From Entoloma clypeatum (lineage: Eukaryota > Basidiomycota > Agaricomycetes > Agaricales > Entolomataceae), in assembly GCA_963565915.1 (NCBI GenBank), contig OY751496.1:1674001-1738000 (forward strand): 64,000 nt of DNA, given 5' to 3'. Positions within the stretch are counted from its first letter, which is position 1, and every line of letters begins with the position of its first letter. The notes beneath the pieces are model-generated. The model searched no databases. It saw nothing but the letters and a program-made list of their open reading frames with translations, and was not told the DNA's origin. The position numbers were made by a program, and so were the translations under genes. Shown here piece by piece: positions 56,913-64,000 of this stretch.

Positions 56913-58086
56913 ATGACTGTCTCCGCAGCTTTTGATGTACCAAACAATATCCAACCCCAGGAGAATAAGAAACGGCGCGAGCAGACTGTCGAAAGAGCAA
57001 AAGCAAATCACGTATGTATACCTTCTTTGATTCTGTATCTAAGAAACGCAGATCTCAACCCACATTTTGAAGCTCTCCAGACAATTGCAGTTACGACTCC
57101 AGTATGCCAGGCTCAAGGTGGATCATGGATGGGTGCGTTGAAATCTGTTTCTCTCGGCGATCCATTCAACCAAAGACATCTAGCAAAAGCAAAGCTTGAA
57201 TGAAGTCGAAAATCTTTACTTCCACCATTCTCATCAACGAGGTCCTCAACCGTACCCTTCTCCCTCTCTGATCGCGACTACTCAACGGGACGCAACATCG
57301 TCGGTCTCTTTCTCAGCCGATACACCCCAGTCATCCCTCTCGTTCCGCCTTGGTCCACCCACCTCATCCCACAGCGGCACACCTGCGGCGCCGAACGCGA
57401 ATACTCTACATCCTGACGACATAAACTCTCGACCCAGCTGCCTTCAGACGCAGTCCTTTAATACTCACAATAGTTCATGTTCTGGACTGCAATCCCCCGC
57501 GGTTTCCTTATATCCAACTGACACAAAAACTCTCATTCCGATGGATGTCGACAAACGAACCACAACCCCTCCGACACATCTGTCTGCCGCACCCATTACT
57601 AATTCGTATCACGCACCTAGACTGACGTCCCATCTCTCGAATGCTCGCAACAGCCCACTGATTCAAGACAATGCACCAACGTTACCAGCCCCCCAACGGA
57701 CGGATACGCTTCGCATACCCCAGTCTCCCGCCCCGGCATGGAACGCTACTGCCACATTTATGAATGGTTCTTGGTCCTCTTACCCATCGGTATCCGCCTC
57801 TTCACCTTCTTATAATCATTACCCCGGGATACCCCAACGGCAGAGCACTGCAACCATAATAACAGATTCGTCAACACCAAATGGCAACAGCAGTACCTTT
57901 GCTGCCACTCCTTCGCTTACCTACGACTCCTTCTGGTCTGCTCATCAAAATTCCTCTCGGAAATTTTCCCATCCGGCACCTGTACCTGACCCTCCTTCCG
58001 ACCATGCTCAATCTCCAGGTATTGCCGGGGATCCTCTTAAAGGGACCGGAGAGCAACCTGAGAAAGGCGAGAACCTACCAACATAA
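56913..58086 (+). CDS. Whi5/Nrm1-like protein, repeated copy
   Basis: Identical to 48324-49497 (exons 56913-57011, 57052-57132, 57190-58086). This copy, unlike the first, is followed by uninterrupted sequence into CTK3, so its downstream context is the reliable one. Confidence 0.5.
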
Positions 58087-58272
58087 AACGATGGATAATC
58101 GATACAGAATTTTTGGAGGATCCCATTCAGTAGAAGTCTGCGGGGGAAATATTAGTGGATATGGTCAAATAATGGGTAGCAGAAGAATACTTCGAGGGCT
58201 CAGTGGTGTAATGAAATGGGAGGATCGTGAGAAAAAAGGGAGCGTACAAAACCTCATCTCGTATCCTCGAGT

Positions 58273-59256
58273 ATGGACCCATTTGAAGTCAGATTATCGT
58301 TTCTTAGCTATCTGAGAAGATTGAACGCGTAAGTTACAAACAATTCTGCTCTCAAGTTCTCGCTCAAGTATTAAATCAAGTCCAGGTCTCAACAATCCAT
58401 TCAAAAAGCCGTCGGCTATGCTGTAAAACACTTCAAATCGTGCGGGGAGGATTTGTGGGATTGCATCGTCGAGGAGTGCCACAAGGTACGTTCTCAAATC
58501 TTCACAACACCCCAGCCAACCCCAACCGACCAACAGGGCTCGATAAACTCACGTATCAACATCCTCTACTTTCTCGACTCACTCTGCGAGACATGTCTGC
58601 TCGTTAAATCCCATTCGTCCTCAGGACAAGACTCAAATTTATACGTCACCTTCGTCACCCGCGACCTCGCAAAAATCGTCGAGCTCGTCGTGCCTCAAGG
58701 CCGACAAGGCCTTCCGAACCTTGTCAGCACCAAGCAGGTACCAAGCTCGCCTCGTCCATCCTGTTTCCTGAACACTCCACTGAAGAAACTTTCATAGATT
58801 CTTGAAAGCTGGAGGAGCAAGCGCGTGATTGACCCCCAGATAGTCGACGACGTTCTTTCCTCCCTCGCCTCTCGAAAATCCCTTACCGAAGATGCCGCCG
58901 CCCAGCCCGCAAGCACATCCTCCGGCACCCGCTCCCATCAAAACCCGTCCCACTCCCTCCCCCGGAACGAAATATTCAAGCGTATCGAAGAAGACCGCGA
59001 GAGGCACAAGCGTCTTCGAGAACGACGGTGGGTGCAGCCTATTGCGCACAAGCAGTCAGCAATGCCGCTGCAGCTGGCGTCGTTCATGCCGTTGACGAGC
59101 GCGGGGGATGGCGAGGAGGAATTGACGATTGATATCGAGTTTGAGAACGAGTGGGAGACGACAAGTGATTGGAACGAGGATGATGAGGAGTTGGCCGCCG
59201 AGGAGGCAGAGCTGTGTTTTCCAGCTGAGGGGGAGGGGCCGATGGATTTGTCGTGA
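58273..59256 (+). CDS. CTK3: CTD kinase subunit gamma (CTK3/Lsg1-like)
   Basis: Exons 58273-58328, 58386-58485, 58537-58737 and 58798-59256 predict 271 residues. CTK3 belongs to the CTDK-I complex, which phosphorylates Ser2 of the RNA polymerase II C-terminal domain during elongation. The N-terminal CID-like helical domain is clear: MDPFEVRLSFLSYLRRLNAS, SIQKAVGYAVKHF, DLWDCIVEECHKGSINSRIN, ILYFLDSLCETC, DLAKIVELVVP, ILESWRSKRVID. A basic helix with ERDRERHKRLRERRW-like content follows (the actual stretch is RIEEDRERHKRLRERRW), then a very acidic tail (WNEDDEELAAEEAEL). Length and two-part layout fit the family. Confidence 0.88.
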
Positions 59257-59586
59257 AATCCAGAACATTCTTGGTGACATCTAGAGGCAATTCTAATGGG
59301 TGTATGACGTGTTGTGAGTTCTCCCCATTCTTCGCGTCTGTTTCCTCTAGTGAACCGACGATTTTCAAATTTCCTAGATCTTGCCGGCTATCACTTTAGC
59401 CCTACATACTAACCAATTTCGTATAGATTTAGTGAGGCCGTCTAATGCAACTTGAGGGGTCGGATCCCTGCACATTTTAGGAACACTATGAGTCTACTGA
59501 ACTCATTGAAGGCGCATTCAAGCTTTGATGTGTCATCTATCATTGGGTTTCTTGAATCTTGCTATGGTTTACAGCGTGGCCATCCC
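59257..59586. other. Convergent intergenic stretch, no gene seen
   Basis: The 330 bp between the 3' ends of CTK3 and ULA1 are A+T-rich with no supported frame. They probably hold both polyadenylation regions. Confidence 0.4.
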
Positions 59587-61503
59587 TCACATCGTACCGG
59601 TCCAAGTCTCCACTAAATCAACACAACAAGAACCCTCTATCGGCACATACTGCTTTGTGATGACCTTGATCACCTCCTGAGCGACCAATCCTCCTAAAAG
59701 TGCAGCCGTGTTTGGAAGATCTGCGTTTGGTGCCCGCGCGCTGTGATTATGAAGGCGTTGTAATATGTCAAAGTAATGGTATTTTGAGGATGGACCTACA
59801 TTTCACCAACGGCATCAGAAAATTCTTCCGGTAATTCACTGCCATTGGGAAGAAGCGCTTGTGCTTGGTCTGTGAGAGCTTCAGCAGTTGGCGCAACGCC
59901 TGGCTGTTTCGTATTGAATGCTGCCAGTGCTGATAATGATAGATGAATAGCGGCTTGTTTAGGTGAGTTGGAGACAGCATTAGCTATGATGAGGAAACCA
60001 CCAATTAATAGAAAGAAGGTGGTGGAAAAGGAGCGGAGATACCCAACACCGCAGGGTCTGCGTCCAGTGCTCCCCAACTCTTGCCCCTCAATACCTTCAA
60101 CCCATGTGCATTCTTTACAAAGGAATCCACCATTGCATCCTCGACTGGCACGCTTAGCAGGGATTTGAACTTCGCCTTCTCTTCATCTGCCCTCTTCTTG
60201 TACATATTCTGCAGGTGGATATAACCCGCCGTGTTGGCCTTCATATCCGGTAACGTGCTCGTTAGGGGTAATACATATGGGGGCTCTAGCGTAAACTTCT
60301 GTAATGCTGCGAGGAGATGGAAGAATGGTGGAGATTCCGGTGAGAGCGATGAAAGGGCGGGGTCTTGGAAGAGTTTGGAAATATCAGACGGTACGGCGGT
60401 TTCAGTCCAGCAACGATACGCTTGTGATTCAGCCTCATCGAAGTTTTCTTCATCGGCTTTGACTTTCATGGCCAGGATAGCTTCTTTGAAGGCCTTCTTT
60501 TCTGCGTAGGTCCGTGGAGGCGCACCGTTATGCTGTGGAACATCAGTGACAAGTGAAACTGTGGTAGGAGGACGGCTCACGGATTTCTTCCAGTCTTCAA
60601 AGACACGGACGAGGATGACGACGTAGGGTATATGACCGTGGTCTGTGGGATCCATCTTGGCAAAGTCTAGAGAGAGTGAATGCTCTAGAAGAGCAGGGAA
60701 AGGCTTGTCGATGCGCAGCGAAGGCGCAGATTCAGAATGGGATTCGATGACTGACCCAATGTCAATATTATCAGAGCGATCGGATTAATACTATACTCAC
60801 TGGTATGCTCGTGATATTGAATGTAGAATTCTGCCAGGAAACCCGCAGATCTAACGACCACCAAAGATGGAGACTTTTCATCACGCCACAAGAGTTCAGC
60901 CAGCTTATCCAGCAAACCCTTCTCCAAGTTATGCGCGATCACAACCGTGAAACTTGTCAACCATTCCGGATTTTCCGATAGCACTTCGTTCAGGTCCCTG
61001 GTATCTGCCACACCCTCAACACTATCATTCAGCTCCGCAAGGAGTTGCACAGCCTCGGCTGCCTGAGACTTGCCAATGCTGGATGAGCCTTCCAGGAAGA
61101 AGTTGTTTCCTGCGTCTTCTGGAGTCACGAGGTTATGGTCAAGGATCGTGAAGTGCCCGATGCCAGGCAAAACGAGATTCTTGAGGACAGATGTAGATGT
61201 GGCGGAGCCCGATATGACGAGGATCCGGGAGTTTTCCAACGCGCTTTGTCCCGTCGCTGCCCACAATCTAGGGATCCAACGCGTCAGTCAGATCAATGAA
61301 AGCGGAAAGCGGCTGAATCTTTGACAGGGAATATTGCGCACCGTAGTTGACGGTCATACCGTCTCGTCTTGCTATCTGGTTGGCCGTGGTGGGCGCTAGA
61401 TGAGGAACATGCTCGTTGAGACAGGGGGATTCGGATGGAATGGCGGTGCATACTCTGTTGCGATAGCTGTAGTAAGGGTTTCAATATCTTGGGCTTCAAC
61501 CAT
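59587..61503 (-). CDS. ULA1: NEDD8-activating enzyme E1 regulatory subunit
   Basis: Seven exons, complement(59587-59740, 59800-59983, 60043-60532, 60581-60750, 60801-61267, 61342-61395, 61454-61503), predict 522 residues. This is the ULA1/NAE1 (APPBP1) partner of UBA3, which activates NEDD8 for cullin modification. It opens with the adenylation-domain half: RRYDRQLRLWAATGQSALE, SRILVISGSATSTSVLKNLV, GIGHFTILD, EDAGNNFFL, then GKSQAAEAVQLLAELN. HIPYVVILVRVFEDW is a family block. It closes with EIARAPNADLPNTAALLGGL, VAQEVIKVITKQYVPI and VDLVETWTG. There is no catalytic Cys domain, as expected for this subunit. Intron 60533-60580 is 48 nt, in frame and free of stops, so it could be retained. Confidence 0.93.
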
Positions 61504-61611
61504 GACCACCAATGGATGATTGCTTGAAGAAGACGTTCAGGGAAGGCCCGCGGTGACTGTGACGCGTCGCGATTATCGGACTCGTGACAGCTCTTCTCAT
61601 CGCTCGCGACG
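61504..61611. promoter_or_regulatory. Bidirectional promoter with an ACGCGT (MCB-like) box
   Basis: Only 108 bp separate the ULA1 and PSF1 start codons. ACGCGT at 61562-61567, 45 bp before the PSF1 ATG, matches the MluI cell-cycle box bound by MBF, which drives replication genes at G1/S in yeasts. Function here is inferred from position and the downstream gene. Confidence 0.5.
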
Positions 61612-62208
61612 ATGAGCGAAGCACGTCAATATGGCGAGCTCGCCACTCAGCTCATCATGGAGTCGCGCCGGTCCACGCAGACAGATACGTTGCTCAAATA
61701 TAACGACTCTTTAATCCGAACTATCATCCGCGAGCAGCGCGATCTCGAAAAAGCCGCCGAGCCACTTGCCCTTCTCGATGGGTCCCCAGCCCCTGCACTC
61801 CTCGTCATAGAGACGGCCATTAACAGAAATAAACGCTGCTTGCTTGCATATCACACGCACAGGACGGATCGTCTCCGCGATATGTACTGGAATGTTGGCG
61901 GTGCTTTGCCGCATATTCTGTCCAACCAGGATATTCGCAGCAAACTCTCACCGCACGAGGTGGATTTTCTGAGGGAGTATCATAACTCAATCATGGATTT
62001 CAGGTCGGATTTTTCGGATGAACTAGACATCATGGCCAGCATAACGCAGCCGCCAAAGGATCTCCATGCACTTGTGGAGGTGGTGAAGGATTGTGGATGG
62101 ATACAGACGGAACTGGGCAATATTAATTTCGAGAAAGGGCAGAGGTTCATGGTCAGGAGGACGGATATCGAACATCTTATAGTGCAGGGTTACTTGGAGG
62201 AAGTTTAA
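61612..62208 (+). CDS. PSF1: GINS complex subunit PSF1
   Basis: Single exon, 198 residues, the normal length. PSF1 is one of four GINS subunits that join CDC45 and MCM2-7 to form the replicative helicase. Family blocks: YGELATQLIMESRRS, NRNKRCLLAYHTHRTDRLRD, WNVGGALPHIL, LSPHEVDFLREYHNSIMDF, ITQPPKDLHALVEVVKDCG, and the C-terminal B domain end GQRFMVRRTDIEHLIVQGYL, which is needed for helicase assembly. There is no intron, in contrast to its neighbours. Confidence 0.94.
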   Translation: MSEARQYGELATQLIMESRRSTQTDTLLKYNDSLIRTIIREQRDLEKAAEPLALLDGSPAPALLVIETAINRNKRCLLAYHTHRTDRLRDMYWNVGGALPHILSNQDIRSKLSPHEVDFLREYHNSIMDFRSDFSDELDIMASITQPPKDLHALVEVVKDCGWIQTELGNINFEKGQRFMVRRTDIEHLIVQGYLEEV

Positions 62209-62258
62209 AGGACTCGCCCATTAAAAAGCCTTTGCAATCGTAGTGTCGTCGGGGGTAC

Positions 62259-62339
62259 GCCATTGTAGCACAATGGATAGTGCATTGCCTTCCTATGGAG
62301 TGCAGGCAAAGGTTGTGGGTTCGACCCCCATCAATGGTT
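62259..62339 (+). tRNA. tRNA-Arg (CCU) with an 8-nt intron
   Basis: The cloverleaf folds by eye. Acceptor stem GCCATTG (62259-62265) pairs with CAATGGT (62332-62338, one G-U). D stem GCAC/GTGC; anticodon stem TTGCC (62285-62289) pairs with GGCAA (62305-62309). T arm GTGGG-TTCGACC-CCCAT. The anticodon is CCT at 62292-62294. Between position 37 (A, 62295) and position 38 (A, 62304) lie 8 extra bases, the standard place for a nuclear tRNA intron. A T run follows at 62338-62342, suited to RNA polymerase III termination. Confidence 0.9.
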
Positions 62340-62368
62340 TTTGGCGTCCAAAATATGCACAAAGTCAT

Positions 62369-63501
62369 ATGTTGACCATGTCCCTCACCGTTGGGTGGAG
62401 ATATTGCATCCACAAACGTGTAACAGCGTGCAGCATCCCTCACAGGTCTCTCGTCGCATGGCCACACCGTCAAGCCCACGTCAAAGCCAGGCGCCATGAG
62501 CCTACGAAGGAAGAAGACGACGAACCCTCACAATTAGGGCTTCGTTCGAATCTTCCCCCTGACATGCAACCCGATCCCAATGGCGGAAGCTTATCAGATC
62601 AGGACTGGGAGATTCGTACCGGCGAGTTTCCCCACATGTTATTGTTGAGTCCTATGCCATAGTTAACTTCAAGTCAGGACGCGCAATCTACGTCTTGCAG
62701 CGCACACTTCCGGACTTTTTCCACACGGGTCTCATAACTTCTATCGACAAGTTTACCGGGGCACCCTTGTCCTCCTCGATCCCTGGTGTAAATGCCAACC
62801 CACTGGATCCTCTATCATATAACAATGAAGACTTTGAGGCGATATATCATCCCCGGATAGCGTTGTCATACACCCCACCTATGCCTCTTCCCCCTCCGTT
62901 CCCGAAAACACTCCACGTCGAGGGTAAGCTTTGCCGACTTTTGACATACTGTCATACCAAAACTCAGACCATTCCAGGTTTACCTTTATATTTGGCTTCC
63001 TCTGTCTTTGTTCGGCATACCCTAAATGCACTGTACTCGGATCTCCAACTCTCCCTCACAAAAGTCATCGTCAATACACCAAAATCAACTCACACTCCCG
63101 TGCATTGCAGGCATGAGAAACCGTCTTCTGCAAAACGCAGCAGCCATAGGGAGAAAAGCGTCCTCGTGAGCTTTCGCGTGACAGGAACCTCCCGAGTCAG
63201 TGGTGGCCATGGAGAGTGGGACGTGTAAGTCAAACATTTTCCTCCTCGGTCCGGACGAGTCATGACGTCATAGTCCAGAGCTTCCACATATTCCTTCTCG
63301 CCCAATAGCGGTCTGATAAACAACCATGTCGTCAATTCCATCTATCCGGCGCCCCACCAGGCAGTGTATGATTCCCTTAGGCTGAGTTTAGCCAAGGTCT
63401 TCGGGTCAGGTCTAGGGGAAGGCCCAGGAGCAGGGCCTGCAACCTGCAACGGTAGTTGTAGAACCGAAATAGGCGGGGAAAAGGACAGTGGGAAGGATTG
63501 A
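62369..63501 (+). CDS. Conserved fungal protein, probably mitochondrial, function unknown
   Basis: Exons 62369 (or ATG 62378)-62621, 62678-62923, 62978-63224 and 63279-63501 predict 319 to 322 residues. The first 45 residues are rich in Arg, His and Ser with no acidic residue (WRYCIHKRVTACSIPHRSL), as in a mitochondrial presequence. The conserved-looking core reads RAIYVLQRTLPDFF, IYHPRIALSYTPP, FPKTLHVEGLPLYLASSVFV, RHTLNALYSDLQL, SVLVSFRVTGTSRVSGGHGE, then YPAPHQAVYDSLRLSLAKVF. This could be an NTF2/SnoaL-like (DUF2358-type) fold, but I am not certain. The first intron (62622-62677) uses a GC donor (GCGAGT); no GT donor keeps the frame. The gene begins 30 bp after the tRNA. Confidence 0.7.
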
Positions 63502-64000
63502 AACGCCGTTTGTCGTTTGATCCTTCCAACCGTGGTGTCCATCTTTTGTTTGCGGCCTCGAAATCGACATTCGTCGACCTCATAAACATTGTTTTCTCTC
63601 AGGACAATTTAGACCCTTATTCACATCTTGCACTGCGCATCCGTTCGTGAGTACCTCGTTCCTACCTAGCGACCGCTTAGGTTATAATTTTGTCATTAGC
63701 TTTTAAGTACTTCACTTAATCCATCTCCTGAACTGCCACGATACATCTGGGATATTCTTCGTCTTGCCGATTTGAAACATCCAGAAAGTCGCTAAAGGCC
63801 GAGGGTGAAGCCAACAAGAAGGAACTTTTACAGAGAAGGCTCGCAGGTCATGGAATATGGCTTTCGTTCTGAACCGATGTGGCTTTTGCAGTTTCCTGCC
63901 GTACAATAATCAAGGTATTTTGTTCTGCAAGTCTTGAGCCTAGCCTTCTGGTCTTCGAGTTTGAGTAGAAGATTATTGTCAGTGCGTCACCAGAGGAACC
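63502..64000. other. No gene seen
   Basis: 3' flank of the preceding gene and unassigned DNA to the window edge. Minus-strand frames at 63342-63589 and 63712-63906 show no conserved pattern. Confidence 0.35.

Larger units (their letters stand above)
49826..58214. repeat. Second copy of the 8,389-bp block
   Basis: Repeats 41237-49625 without visible difference, then continues into unique sequence that holds CTK3. If the copies are one locus, 49626-58214 should be removed from the assembly. Confidence 0.9.

Noticed and set aside
52472..58086. Second set of O-methyltransferase, YGSSN, 3-HAO and Whi5-like genes as a segmental duplication or gene cluster expansion
   Set aside because: Identity with the first set and the adjoining 200-N gap point to an assembly overlap rather than biology.
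60533..60580. Insert of 16 extra codons in ULA1
   Set aside because: The segment has GTGAGC and CAG ends, interrupts conserved sequence and is 48 nt without stops, so it is best read as an intron that happens to be in frame.

Overview
The window is nuclear DNA of a basidiomycete fungus, most likely an agaricomycete. Genes are dense on both strands and split by many short introns (mostly 46-65 nt, GT-AG, often with a CTGAC- or CTAAC-like branch site). Very small exons are common, and most products read as conserved agaricomycete families. I built gene models by joining exons by hand; where a total is given, the exon lengths sum to a multiple of three and phases agree at every junction.

Layout. 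1-1.9 kb: 3' part of a CorA-like Mg2+ transporter gene. 2.0-3.6 kb: broken copy of an RRM/coiled-coil/HPDKW gene. 3.8-7.6 kb: tandem array of four small BRI3-like membrane protein genes, with a MITE-like inverted-repeat element between the first two. 7.9-8.5 kb: EXPERA (TMEM97-like) protein. About 9.0-11.4 kb: A+T-richer transposase-like gene stopped by one in-frame TAG. 12.4-16.7 kb: SUV39/Clr4-type H3K9 methyltransferase, convergent with an E2 ubiquitin-conjugating enzyme. 18.3-19.4 kb: alpha/beta hydrolase. 20.7-22.1 kb: SAM methyltransferase, divergent from UBA2 (SUMO E1 subunit, 22.9-25.5 kb). 25.8-27.4 kb: DUF2470 membrane protein and an alkyltransferase-like DNA repair protein. 28.6-31.2 kb: RAD17 clamp loader. 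32.1-33.7 kb: F-box protein. 34.0-39.2 kb: tandem pair of RRM/coiled-coil/HPDKW genes. 39.6-40.1 kb: Tigger/pogo-like transposase remnant. 40.7-49.5 kb: long O-methyltransferase, YGSSN-repeat protein, 3-hydroxyanthranilate dioxygenase and a Whi5-like protein. 58.3-63.5 kb: CTK3, the NEDD8 E1 subunit ULA1, GINS subunit PSF1, a tRNA-Arg(CCU) with an 8-nt intron, and a probable mitochondrial protein.

A 200-bp run of N lies at 49626-49825. The 8,389 bp before it (41237-49625) and after it (49826-58214) match at a constant offset of 8,589 bp, and every reading frame I compared is identical. This is almost certainly an unmerged contig overlap, so the second O-methyltransferase, YGSSN, 3-HAO and Whi5-like genes should not be counted as paralogues. 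The true order is probably O-methyltransferase, YGSSN protein, 3-HAO, Whi5-like, CTK3.

Themes. Ubiquitin-like pathways recur: SUMO E1 (UBA2), NEDD8 E1 (ULA1), an E2 with two SUMO-interaction-like motifs, and an F-box protein. Genome maintenance and the cell cycle are also well represented: RAD17, PSF1 with an upstream ACGCGT box, the alkyltransferase-like protein, the H3K9 methyltransferase and the Whi5-like protein. The best candidates for something little described are the RRM/coiled-coil/HPDKW family (two intact copies, one pseudogene) and the four-gene BRI3-like array.
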